This document shows positions 1 through 6,723 of a stretch of 11,571 nucleotides of DNA, in pieces. Where the stretch lies: the NCBI GenBank assembly GCA_019247245.1, contig JAFAPF010000394.1, positions 1-11,571 on the forward strand. The letters run 5' to 3'. The notes beneath the pieces were generated by a model. That model did no database searches. It saw nothing but the letters and a program-made list of their open reading frames with translations, and was not told where the DNA came from. The position numbers were made by a program, and so were the translations under genes. The DNA is from Rubrobacter sp. (GTDB lineage Bacteria; Actinomycetota; Rubrobacteria; Rubrobacterales; Rubrobacteraceae). Every line of letters starts with the position of its first letter. Positions within the stretch are counted from its first letter, which is position 1.

Positions 1-183
1 GCCCGGTCCCCCAGCCCCTAAGATATCAGACCAACGCCCCGAAGGAAGGGGTTACCATTGTGACCGGATGCGGCCGGAGGGTTTCACGGAAAGTTCTGCT
101 GCGGCGTAACGGAATCGCCCCTTCGGCGGTCGAAGTTGTTGAAATGAAAACGCCCGGCGTTTCGGTTTGCGAGGAGTGATGAT
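1..183. other. Left-edge non-coding leader of the STAS gene
   Basis: No convincing gene is seen here; the short open frames on either strand have no family resemblance. The stretch carries two inverted repeats: CTTCG-GCGGT-CGAAG at 121-135, and the near-perfect palindrome AAACGCC-C-GGCGTTT at 148-162. It ends in a GAGGAG ribosome-binding site at 171-176. I could not identify a convincing -35/-10 pair for the downstream gene. Confidence 0.5.
148..162. promoter_or_regulatory. Palindrome upstream of STAS gene, possible operator
   Basis: AAACGCC and GGCGTTT form perfect 7-bp inverted arms around a single central C. The element ends 8 bases before the GAGGAG ribosome-binding site of the STAS gene. 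With a one-base centre it is a poor RNA hairpin, so a dimeric repressor site is the more natural reading. That role is inferred from geometry alone. Confidence 0.3.
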
Positions 184-516
184 GTGTCCAATATAGGGGT
201 GCGGGAATGGGACGAGGGAGGTGTGCTGGTCGAGCTTAGGGGTGAGTTCGACCGGCACAACCTAGAGGATCTCCAAGAGACCTTGAACGACGTGGTCGCG
301 CTCAAGCGACCCACTCTGGTGGAACTCTCCGAGGTGACCTTCCTCGACATAGAAACCAGCCGTGAGCTGGTGATTCGGACCCTGCTCTACGTCCACCGCT
401 TAACTCTTCGCAACCCCTCGTGGCAGGTGCGAGCGAGTATAGTAGCGTGCGGGTTCGAGGCACGGGTTGTCTTTCACTCTGATCGAATATCCGAGCTATC
501 CGCGCCCACCGAGTAA
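184..516 (+). CDS. STAS-domain protein (anti-sigma factor antagonist-like)
   Basis: A 110-residue single-domain protein with the STAS fold pattern: beta strand VLVELRGEFD (14-23), helix NLEDLQETLNDVV (26-38), strand TLVELSEVTFLD (44-55) and helix ETSRELVIRTLLYVHRL. STAS proteins of this size usually bind anti-sigma kinases (SpoIIAA/RsbV type) or act as sensor modules in the cytoplasm. The DSSG/DSTG loop that carries the phosphorylated serine in SpoIIAA is here D55-I-E-T-S, so the classical phospho-switch may be altered, with T58 or S59 as possible substitutes. The GTG start at 184 is chosen because GAGGAG lies 7 bases upstream (171-176). The gene stands alone on the plus strand and converges on the polysaccharide genes, so it is probably not part of their operon. 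Just after the stop, 11 strongly codon-like triplets continue in another frame to 556, so the C-terminus may be disrupted. Family assignment is fairly sure; the partner is unknown. Confidence 0.75.
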   Translation: MSNIGVREWDEGGVLVELRGEFDRHNLEDLQETLNDVVALKRPTLVELSEVTFLDIETSRELVIRTLLYVHRLTLRNPSWQVRASIVACGFEARVVFHSDRISELSAPTE

Positions 517-1028
517 GGATCTGTTCGAGGAGATCGTCCAGCAGCACCAAGATTAGAAGTGGGAAAGGACGCTGCTGAACCTGACAGCAAGGCCTCGGTT
601 CTCGACGACGTTATCGAAACGCTTCTATCCCTACTAACCCTTTATTAACGAGCTTACAGAAAGCCGGAAATATTGAGAGCGTGGGTTGTTGAGAGGGCTT
701 CCTTCCCAGTGGCAGCCTTGTTCTCGATAAGCTCCCTTTATATCCACCTCATGAGGCACTCTGCGTGTTCGGGTTCAGTAGCTTCCAACGTTAGCTTTAG
801 TTGGATTCATCGCGAAAGGTGAATATGCTTATCTGCTCTGCAGGCAGTGGATGAACGAGTAAGGCCACACCATATACACCACGGAGAACAGTCCAGACGT
901 CAGCAGGCTCAGGGCCACGAGCCAAGCGTACCTGGGAGTGGTTTCGAGCACTCGTTCGTGCAGGGGTAGAAGCCCGCCCGGTGAGCAGCAGCTGACTTCG
1001 TCGACTCCGCATGCTGTCTTCGCCCCTC
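517..1028. other. Convergent intergenic region without a clear gene
   Basis: About 510 bp between the stop of the plus-strand STAS gene and the stop of the minus-strand epimerase gene. The first 40 bases look like out-of-frame coding sequence continuing the STAS gene. The stretch from about 600 to 820 is more AT-rich than its surroundings and shows no recognisable gene. At 829-951 a short minus-strand ORF encodes one likely membrane segment. A weak hairpin (TGCTG-7-CAGCA at 573-589) lacks a T-tract, so no intrinsic terminator is evident for either converging transcript. Confidence 0.5.
829..951 (-). CDS. Possible small membrane ORF or gene remnant
   Basis: A minus-strand open frame that from a GTG at 951 would encode 40 residues ending in a TAA. 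Residues about 8-33 (starting YAWLVALSLL and continuing to VWPYSF) are hydrophobic with interfacial aromatics, as in a transmembrane helix. About four fifths of its third codon positions are G or C, which resembles real genes here. Against it, no ribosome-binding site precedes the GTG, I recognise no family, and the frame stays open upstream into the epimerase gene without resemblance. It could be the 3' remnant of a deleted membrane-protein gene, a true single-span protein co-transcribed with the epimerase, or chance. Low confidence. Confidence 0.22.
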   Translation of the reverse strand: MLETTPRYAWLVALSLLTSGLFSVVYMVWPYSFIHCLQSR

Positions 1029-1949
1029 TCAGAACGAGCCGAAGAACCGGAGCGTGTTCTCGAGGCCCGCGACCAATTTCACTTCCGGACGCCAGCCCAA
1101 GATACGAGCAGCACACGCGGGGTCAATGGAGCTGCGCGCTTGCTCGCCAGGTTTGGCCGGACCATATCTAGGTGGCAGTTCCCTGCCCGACATGGTTCGC
1201 AGTAACTCGTAGAGCTGGTTGACGCTCGTTTCAATACCGGTCCCAACGTTGTATGCCCCAGAAGGTGACTCGTTTTCGAGGGCTAGCACGTTGGCACGAA
1301 CGACGTCCTCGACGTAGACGTAGTCCCGGGTCTGCTCACCCGTGCCGTTTATAGTAGAACTTCTGTTGGCGGCCAGGTTTCCGGCAAAGATCGCTACAAC
1401 CCCTGCCTCACCGTGCGGATCTTGGCGAGGACCGTAGACATTAGCGTAGCGAAGCGCCAAGTACGGGAGACCATATTGTAAGCGGTAAAAGTGCAGGTAG
1501 CGCTCGACGGCTAGTTTGGAGACGCCGTAGGGAGAGGAGGGGTACTGCGGATGATCCTCGGTAGCCGGAAACTCTTTCTGCTCTCCGTAGATCGCCCCTC
1601 CAGTCGAGGCGAAGACGACTTTGCCCACGCCCTGGTGCCGGACGCAGTTCTCGAGCAGCCGGATGCTGCCCAGCACGTTTACGTCGGCGTCAAAGTACGG
1701 CTCGCGAACGGAGCGCCGTACATCCATCTGGGCAGCTTGGTGAGAGAGGGCCTCAGGCTTAAACTCCTCGAAGACCCATGTGCAGCCGGACCTGATATCT
1801 GCTTCGTAAAACCGGGCATCGGCTGGAATGTTTTCGCGCTCGCCGCTCGAGAGATCATCGACGATGGCCACCTCGTGGCCTCGAGCAAGCAGATGCTCGG
1901 CTATATGCGAGCCTATGAAGCCAGCCCCGCCGGTCAAGAGGATCCTCAC
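1029..1949 (-). CDS. galE: UDP-glucose 4-epimerase-like NAD-dependent epimerase
   Basis: A 306-residue extended short-chain dehydrogenase/reductase. Visible motifs are the NAD-binding GGAGFIG (7-13), acidic D31-D32 after strand 2 (NAD preference), HQAAQ (70-74), the catalytic S115-T116 within [10 protein letters not shown], and Y141-GVS-K145. The sequence around [13 protein letters not shown] (166-178) is typical of the compact bacterial and archaeal GalE group. Such enzymes interconvert UDP-Glc and UDP-Gal in the cytoplasm; some also act on UDP-GlcNAc or on UDP-xylose to give UDP-L-arabinose. The GTG start at 1949 overlaps the TGA of the upstream decarboxylase gene (GTGA, 4 bp), implying translational coupling. 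A longer frame from 2015 exists but would add 22 basic residues before the Rossmann strand and overlap the upstream gene by 70 bp. It follows UDP-glucuronate decarboxylase, so an added or alternative role as UDP-xylose 4-epimerase is plausible. Substrate is not decidable from sequence alone. Confidence 0.85.
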   Translation of the reverse strand: MRILLTGGAGFIGSHIAEHLLARGHEVAIVDDLSSGERENIPADARFYEADIRSGCTWVFEEFKPEALSHQAAQMDVRRSVREPYFDADVNVLGSIRLLENCVRHQGVGKVVFASTGGAIYGEQKEFPATEDHPQYPSSPYGVSKLAVERYLHFYRLQYGLPYLALRYANVYGPRQDPHGEAGVVAIFAGNLAANRSSTINGTGEQTRDYVYVEDVVRANVLALENESPSGAYNVGTGIETSVNQLYELLRTMSGRELPPRYGPAKPGEQARSSIDPACAARILGWRPEVKLVAGLENTLRFFGSF

Positions 1950-2935
1950 CTGGCGGGGCCTTCGGTTCTTTGCCCAGCCCACCCTTTTGCCTTGTGCCGT
2001 TGTTCGGCGAACCATCGGAGGGTATGAGAGAGGCCCTCTTGCGCAGAGATGCGCGGTTCCCAGTCAAGAGACTCACGAGCGCGGCTTATGTCGGGGCAGC
2101 GCCGCTTAGGATCATCTTCGGGGAGAGGCTTGTGGACGAGCTCACTGGAGCTATCCAAGAGCTTGAGGACGAGTTCGGCGGCCTCAAGTACAGTATATTC
2201 GGTAGGGTTGCCGAGGTTCACGGGACGTCTTTCGGAGCTATACATGAGGCGAATCATACCCTCGACGAGATCGTCTACGTATTGGAGGCTGCGCGTCTGG
2301 GAGCCGTCGCCGTATATTGTGATGTTTTCACCGGCGAGAGCCTGGGAGATAAAGTTCGGTATCATACGCCCATCGTCGGGGCGCATCCTGGGACCGTAGG
2401 TATTAAAGATACGCGCAATCCTGGTCTCCAGGCCGTGGTGGCGATGGTAGGCTACGGTCAAAGACTCAGCATAACGCTTTGCCTCGTCGTAGACTCCACG
2501 AATGCCTATAGGGTTGACATTCCCCCAATACTCCTCATGCTGAGGATGGACGAGCGGGTCGCCGTATACCTCACTCGTAGAGGCAAGCAAGAAGCGTGCG
2601 CCTCTGGCTTTCGCCAACCCCAGAGCATTATGGGTGCCCAAAGCGCCCACCTTGAGTATTGGGATGGGGATGCGCTCGAAATCGATAGGGCTTGCGGGCG
2701 AGGCGAGGTGGTAGATCTCATCCAAAGCGCCGGGGCACTCTATGTACGTCGAGACATCGTGGTGGACGTACTCGAAGTCTGGTGAGCCCCCCAGATAGGT
2801 TACGTTCTTCAGGGATCCCGTACGGAGGTTATCCATGCAGACCACCTTGTAACCCTCCGAGAGGAGCCGCTCGCAGAGATGACTACCGATAAACCCCGCT
2901 CCACCGGTCACTAGCACCCGAGGCTTTCTGGCCAT
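1946..2935 (-). CDS. uxs: UDP-glucuronate decarboxylase (UDP-xylose synthase)
   Basis: A 329-residue extended SDR enzyme that oxidises and decarboxylates UDP-glucuronate, then re-reduces it to UDP-xylose with bound NAD (EC 4.1.1.35). Diagnostic features are GGAGFIG (11-17), D35-N36 for NAD, the UXS signature HLASPASP (76-83), the catalytic T120 and E122 in [11 protein letters not shown]149-DEA-K153, and QTRS (213-216) near the sugar-binding loop. Spacing of T, E, Y and K matches the T118/E120/Y147/K151 set known from human UXS. Full length for the soluble bacterial form, with no membrane anchor. The ATG at 2935 lies 4 bp after the stop of the UDP-glucose dehydrogenase gene. An in-frame GTG at 2947 would overlap that gene by 8 bp; neither start has a strong ribosome-binding site, and ATG is preferred because it opens directly into the Rossmann strand. 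It takes the product of the upstream gene, so the pair forms a two-step UDP-Glc to UDP-Xyl route. Confidence 0.93.
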   Translation of the reverse strand: MARKPRVLVTGGAGFIGSHLCERLLSEGYKVVCMDNLRTGSLKNVTYLGGSPDFEYVHHDVSTYIECPGALDEIYHLASPASPIDFERIPIPILKVGALGTHNALGLAKARGARFLLASTSEVYGDPLVHPQHEEYWGNVNPIGIRGVYDEAKRYAESLTVAYHRHHGLETRIARIFNTYGPRMRPDDGRMIPNFISQALAGENITIYGDGSQTRSLQYVDDLVEGMIRLMYSSERRPVNLGNPTEYTVLEAAELVLKLLDSSSELVHKPLPEDDPKRRCPDISRARESLDWEPRISAQEGLSHTLRWFAEQRHKAKGWAGQRTEGPAR

Positions 2936-2939
2936 GGCT

Positions 2940-4319
2940 TTAGCCACGACCGAAGCCCCGGTAGCGAATCCCGGCAGCTTTGACGTCTCGAGGATCTAGA
3001 GCGTTGCGGCCGTCGACCAGCACAGGCGGCTTCTCCATTAAGGAGGCCACACGGTTCAAGTCCAGCTCGCGAAATTCGTCCCACTCCGTGACCACCACCA
3101 CCGCGTGCGCCCCTTTAAGCGCCTCGTACGGGTCGAAGACGACCCTGAGGCTTGGCAAGAGTTCGGCGGCCTTCTTTCCGGCGACGGGATCGTAGCCGAA
3201 GACCCGTGCACCGCGCTGGTCAAGCAAATGGGCGATCTCGAGACTTGGGGCCTCCCTGAGATCGTCAGTGTTGGGCTTGAACGTGAGCCCCAGGAGAGCT
3301 ATGCGTTTGCCCTTTAAGGTGTGCAAATCCCTCTGAAGCTTCGCGATAACTCGCCTGCGTTGATGCTCGTTCACCGTGACGCTGGCGTCAAGCAGAACGG
3401 GTTCGTGGTCGTACTCGCGGGCGATGGAGCGTAAAGCCGCAACGTCCTTCGGGAAGCAGGAGCCACCCCAGCCGATGCCAGCGCTCAGGAAGCGACGACC
3501 GATGCGCTCATCTAGGCCCATCCCATGCGCGACACTTGTTACGTCAGCCCCAACTAGCTCGCAGATGGTGGCCACCTCGTTGATAAAGCTGATCTTGGTG
3601 GCTAGAAAAGCGTTGGCAGCATATTTGATCATCTCCGCGCTCGCGAGGTCAGTGGTCACAAATGGGACCACATCCTTGGGCCTTGGGTCCAGTTGCGTAG
3701 GGAAGGTCTGCTCGATTATGGGCTCGTAAAGCGCCCTCATGGTGTCCAAAGCATCCCGCGTATCGGCCCCGAGCACGATCCTGTCCGGAAACAAAGAGTC
3801 GTAGATCGCGCTCCCCTCCCGCAAGAACTCCGGGTTCGATACCACCCGGTAGGCTATGGTACCGTTCCCACCCTCAGCAGCACCCTCCTCGATGAGCATC
3901 GAGACGTAGTCGCCCGAGCCTACGGGCACAGTACTCTTGTTGACCACCACGAGTGGGCGTAGCCGCTCTATTCCCGAGAGTGCGTCTCCTATCTCCCGGG
4001 CGACCGCTCCCACGCTCGAGAGGTCTGCCGAACCATCGTTCCCCTGCGGCGTATCCACCGCGATGAATAACACGTCCGCCCCGTGGACTGTCTTCGAAAG
4101 CTCCGTTGAGAAGCGCAAGCATCCCCGACGAGCGCCTCCCCTCACAAGCTCCTCAAGACCGGGTTCATAAATCGGCGTCCGGCCTTCCTTGAGGAACGCT
4201 ATACGTACCTCATCCCTGTCAACACACGTCACCTGGTACCCAAGATGAGCGAGGCACGCTCCCGTGGTGAGCCCTACATAACCGGCCCCAACGACACCGA
4301 TGTTAAACTCTTCGATCAA
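2940..4319 (-). CDS. ugd: UDP-glucose 6-dehydrogenase
   Basis: A 459-residue cytoplasmic enzyme that oxidises UDP-glucose to UDP-glucuronate with two NAD. It has an N-terminal Rossmann domain with GAGYVG (11-16) and D34, the STVPVGS segment (129-135), NPEFLREG (162-169), the central dimer helix with K232 and N236 ([11 protein letters not shown]), and the catalytic C288 in [12 protein letters not shown]-terminal UDP-binding domain follows ([16 protein letters not shown] and the final VDGRNALD). Length is typical of the bacterial Ugd/TuaD family. The start is TTG at 4319, supported by GGAG (minus strand of 4328-4331) 8 bases upstream and by the correct position before the Rossmann strand. First gene of a tight ugd-uxs-galE unit. 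It has its own 125-bp upstream region with a tandem-repeat promoter, suggesting that the UDP-GlcA supply is controlled separately from the assembly genes. Confidence 0.95.
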   Translation of the reverse strand: MIEEFNIGVVGAGYVGLTTGACLAHLGYQVTCVDRDEVRIAFLKEGRTPIYEPGLEELVRGGARRGCLRFSTELSKTVHGADVLFIAVDTPQGNDGSADLSSVGAVAREIGDALSGIERLRPLVVVNKSTVPVGSGDYVSMLIEEGAAEGGNGTIAYRVVSNPEFLREGSAIYDSLFPDRIVLGADTRDALDTMRALYEPIIEQTFPTQLDPRPKDVVPFVTTDLASAEMIKYAANAFLATKISFINEVATICELVGADVTSVAHGMGLDERIGRRFLSAGIGWGGSCFPKDVAALRSIAREYDHEPVLLDASVTVNEHQRRRVIAKLQRDLHTLKGKRIALLGLTFKPNTDDLREAPSLEIAHLLDQRGARVFGYDPVAGKKAAELLPSLRVVFDPYEALKGAHAVVVVTEWDEFRELDLNRVASLMEKPPVLVDGRNALDPRDVKAAGIRYRGFGRG

Positions 4320-4327
4320 AACCCGAT

Positions 4328-4331
4328 CTCC
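4328..4331 (-). promoter_or_regulatory. Ribosome-binding site fixing the TTG start of ugd
   Basis: GGAG on the minus strand, 8 bases before the TTG at 4319. No ATG or GTG lies at a suitable place before the Rossmann strand, so this site decides the start. Confidence 0.6.
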
Positions 4332-4387
4332 AAACTAGCGTTATGAGCCATCTCGAACGGCGACCAAAGATCCGTGCCCTTTGCTCG

Positions 4388-4425
4388 ATATTACCCGTAT
4401 ATCTTACAAGAAAGTTACAAGAAAG
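4388..4425 (-). promoter_or_regulatory. Putative activator-dependent promoter of ugd-uxs-galE
   Basis: Read on the minus strand, CTTTCTTGTAA occurs twice in perfect tandem (4425-4415 and 4414-4404). Exactly 10 bases later is TAATAT (4393-4388), a good -10 box within CGGGTAATAT. No proper -35 hexamer sits 16-18 bases before it. OmpR/PhoB-family response regulators bind direct repeats with an 11-bp period, and PhoB boxes replace the -35 about 10 bp upstream of the -10, so the geometry fits such an activator. Transcription would start near 4381, giving a leader of about 60 nt before the TTG at 4319. The repeat and spacing are seen directly; the regulator class is inferred. Confidence 0.45.
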
Positions 4426-4444
4426 CAGGTTAGCGATAGCGACG

Positions 4445-5824
4445 CTAGTAGGCGCCCTTGCCACGCAAAACAGCATCGACGGTTTTCAGAATTATCTTTA
4501 TGTCCAGAGAGAGAGACCAGTTCTCTATGTAGTAGAGGTCTAGGCGAACCATATCTTCGAAAGAAAGCTCACTCCGGCCGCTAGTCTGCCAGTAGCCGGT
4601 GATACCAGGGATGGCTGCGAGGCGCTTTTTGTGCAGCTCTCCCATCCGCTCGTAGTCCCTCAAAGGCAGAGGGCGCGGCCCTACGAGGCTCATCTCGCCC
4701 AGGAGGACGTTTATGAGCTGTGGCAGCTCGTCTATGCTCCAGCGCCTTATGAAGCGGCCGACGGGAGTGATACGTGGATCGTTTTTTATCTTGAAGATTG
4801 CACCGTCAGCCTCGTTTTGTGCTTCTAGCTCCACTTGGCGCTCCTCGGCATCGATGTACATAGAGCGGAATTTATAGCAGAGGAATACCTTCTCGTCCGC
4901 TCCGACGCGCTTTTGAAAAAAGAGCACCGGTCCCGGTGACGTCGCCTTGATAAGGATCGCCACCGACATAAGCAACGGGGAGAGCAAGACCAAGCCGAAG
5001 AGCGAAACCAAGACATCCAGTAGGCGCTTGAGCCCTCTCTGGGTGTTGTCCAAGTGCGGGTAACCGACCTCGAAGAGGGGTAACCCAACGTCGCCTGAAA
5101 GTACAGGCCTGCTCTTCATGAGCGTGATAGTACCCGGCACAACCTGGAGCTTTACACCGCGCAGGCGGACGGAGCGTACTAGGTCCAGAAGTGGCTCGTC
5201 CGCGAGTCGCTCGGCCCCGACCAGGAGGACGTTGCGTACCTCTGTCTCATCAAGCATCTTACGTAAGCGCTGCAGATCCACTTTCCCGTCCGAGAGATCT
5301 AGCTCCCCGACGAGGCTGTAGGCTGTAGCTGAGGCATCGAGCGTATGGATTAGGCGCTCCCGATCTTCCTCCGACGCGATGGTTAGGGTGGGCACGCGGA
5401 ACGAGCCGCGGCGGTAGATCCACTCTATACTCTGCTCATAGAGGAGCCGCAGGAAACCGCTCACCACGAGCGATAAGAAGGCCGCAAGAAGGATGTTACC
5501 CAGCGTGAACCCGGTCTCCGGGTAAACAGACGACCCGATAGTGAGCAGCCCTGCCCACCATAGTATCGCGCCGATTAGCGCCCCGGGGTTGCGGCGCCTG
5601 ATCGCCCTATCATATAGATCGTGAGCGGCGAAAAGGGCTAACCCCACCGCGAGCACGATCGGCAGCAAGGTTAAAGTCTCCTCAACCTGACCGTTGCCTA
5701 CCAGGAACGCCGAAACCAGCACACCCACAGCCAAAGCCACGGCGTCCATAACGATCAACACCGTCATGCTCAAGGATCGCCGGAAAGCTTGAAAGTTGAA
5801 GATCTTTCTTGCCGCTTCCCTCAA
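4445..5824 (-). CDS. Polyprenyl-phosphate sugar-1-phosphate transferase (initiating EPS transferase)
   Basis: A roughly 459-residue polytopic enzyme of the WbaP/CpsE/PssY group, which transfers a hexose-1-phosphate from a UDP-sugar to undecaprenyl phosphate and starts repeat-unit assembly. The N-terminal half has several membrane helices (first at about 20-42), then a soluble Rossmann-like domain (about 150-250). The catalytic bacterial-sugar-transferase domain begins near 263 with a re-entrant hydrophobic helix, then SPGP (296-299), KFRSM (318-322), the catalytic D365-E366 in DELPQ, LVGPRP and GITGYWQTSGR. I place the start at TTG 5824 because GGAG lies 6 bases upstream; TTG at 5836, four codons earlier, has its nearest GGAG 14 bases away. 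A TATACT box at 5861-5866 would give a short leader. Sugar specificity (Glc-1-P or Gal-1-P most often) cannot be read from the sequence. It lies between the WecG-like transferase and the sugar-nucleotide genes. Confidence 0.93.
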   Translation of the reverse strand: MREAARKIFNFQAFRRSLSMTVLIVMDAVALAVGVLVSAFLVGNGQVEETLTLLPIVLAVGLALFAAHDLYDRAIRRRNPGALIGAILWWAGLLTIGSSVYPETGFTLGNILLAAFLSLVVSGFLRLLYEQSIEWIYRRGSFRVPTLTIASEEDRERLIHTLDASATAYSLVGELDLSDGKVDLQRLRKMLDETEVRNVLLVGAERLADEPLLDLVRSVRLRGVKLQVVPGTITLMKSRPVLSGDVGLPLFEVGYPHLDNTQRGLKRLLDVLVSLFGLVLLSPLLMSVAILIKATSPGPVLFFQKRVGADEKVFLCYKFRSMYIDAEERQVELEAQNEADGAIFKIKNDPRITPVGRFIRRWSIDELPQLINVLLGEMSLVGPRPLPLRDYERMGELHKKRLAAIPGITGYWQTSGRSELSFEDMVRLDLYYIENWSLSLDIKIILKTVDAVLRGKGAY

Positions 5825-5860
5825 ACCGTGCTCCAAACGGTCACCGCCGTCTCCAGAGGC

Positions 5861-5866
5861 AGTATA
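5861..5866 (-). promoter_or_regulatory. Possible -10 box before the sugar transferase gene
   Basis: TATACT on the minus strand, directly preceded by TG, lies 36 bases before the preferred TTG at 5824. The -35 region 17-18 bases upstream (GGGCTG) is poor. It may be a weak internal promoter in the 104-bp gap after the WecG-like gene, or chance. Confidence 0.25.
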
Positions 5867-5928
5867 CAGCCTGCACGGTAACCCAGCCCACTCCTTTATT
5901 GGCGGGCAGAATCCTCTCGTAAGAGACT

Positions 5929-6696
5929 TTACGCTTTAGTCATCCCCTTCCGCATCAGGCGCTGCTTCAGTAACCGCAGCAAGAAAAGAAGGTTGCCGAA
6001 CACGTAGCGCCGCCACAACCTCTTGGGCTCTATGAGGAGCCGCGCAAGCCATTCGAAGCCGTTGTCAGTGAGAAAGCGCGGTCCTCTCGCAAGTTCGCCA
6101 GAGACGTAGTCAAAGACGGCACCGCCGGTGAGGGCGACGCGGGCATCTATCCTATCCCAGTTATACATAAGCCAGCGCTCCTGCAGCGGCATGCCGAAGC
6201 CGAGGAGGAGTATGTCGGGCCTCACGGCGTTTACCTCTTCGAGCACGGCCTCGTTCTCGGGAGATTCGGGCGTATGATCGAAGTAACCGTGACGGAGGCC
6301 GACGATACGCAACTTAGGGTGGCGCAACAGCAGGCGGGCTGCGGCTTTTTGGGCGATGCCAGGTCGGCCGCCGAGGAAGAAGAGCGATATTCCTTTCGAC
6401 TCAGCGAAGCTAGCCAGCTCCCAAGCCCAGTCGGCGTAGGTAATGCGCTCCGGGATACGCCTACCCAAGATGCGGGCCGCCAACATCACGCCCGCCCCGT
6501 CGCAGAACACCACCGGTGCCGCGTTAAAGAAGGTGCTCAGAGCGGGGTCTCGGTAGCAGAGGTTGAGGGCGTGGACGTTGACGTTCAGGATCGGAGCGTG
6601 ATCCCCTTTGCGGACGGTTCTTAGGATCTTCGCGTGCAGCTCTACGAGGCTTATGGGGTCCACCCCAACCCCAAGAATACAAATCCGTTCCTTCAA
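5929..6696 (-). CDS. WecG/TagA/CpsF family glycosyltransferase
   Basis: A 255-residue GT26-family enzyme that adds a sugar from a UDP donor to a lipid-linked acceptor at the cytoplasmic membrane face. Features seen: the N-terminal NVNVHALN segment (38-45), D66 in VFCDGAGV (matching the catalytic-base aspartate described for TagA, D65 in Thermoanaerobacter italicus), GFGMPLQERW, GGAVFDYVSGELARGPRF, and a basic C-terminal tail starting EPKRLWRRY that in this family mediates membrane contact. Members transfer ManNAc/ManNAcA (TagA, WecG) or glucuronate (GumM in xanthan synthesis); with a UDP-glucose dehydrogenase nearby, a glucuronosyl role is attractive but unproven. The TTG start at 6696 follows the sulfotransferase stop by 27 bp, with only a weak AGAAG ribosome-binding site. 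No other start fits before the first conserved strand. Probably co-transcribed with the flippase and sulfotransferase. Confidence 0.92.
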   Translation of the reverse strand: MKERICILGVGVDPISLVELHAKILRTVRKGDHAPILNVNVHALNLCYRDPALSTFFNAAPVVFCDGAGVMLAARILGRRIPERITYADWAWELASFAESKGISLFFLGGRPGIAQKAAARLLLRHPKLRIVGLRHGYFDHTPESPENEAVLEEVNAVRPDILLLGFGMPLQERWLMYNWDRIDARVALTGGAVFDYVSGELARGPRFLTDNGFEWLARLLIEPKRLWRRYVFGNLLFLLRLLKQRLMRKGMTKA

Positions 6697-6723
6697 TAGG
6701 CTTCTTCTTGTTTCAACGTAGAC

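Noticed and set aside
573..589. Hairpin TGCTG-7-CAGCA as a terminator for the convergent transcripts
   Set aside because: The stem is only 5 bp and no T-tract follows on either strand.
715..760. Plus-strand promoter TTGTTC with TATATC
   Set aside because: Spacing is about 15 bp, the matches are weak, and no plus-strand gene follows.
1950..2015. Longer N-terminus for the epimerase starting at 2015
   Set aside because: The added residues are basic and lie before the Rossmann strand inside the upstream gene; the GTGA overlap at 1946-1949 is a far more typical junction.
1970..2785. Long plus-strand open frame of 271 codons
   Set aside because: It lies antisense to the strongly supported UDP-glucuronate decarboxylase gene and has no recognisable motifs; long antisense frames are expected in GC-rich DNA.
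5911..5930. Small inverted repeat CTCT-CGTA-AGAG after the WecG-like gene
   Set aside because: Four-base arms without a T-tract do not support an intrinsic terminator.
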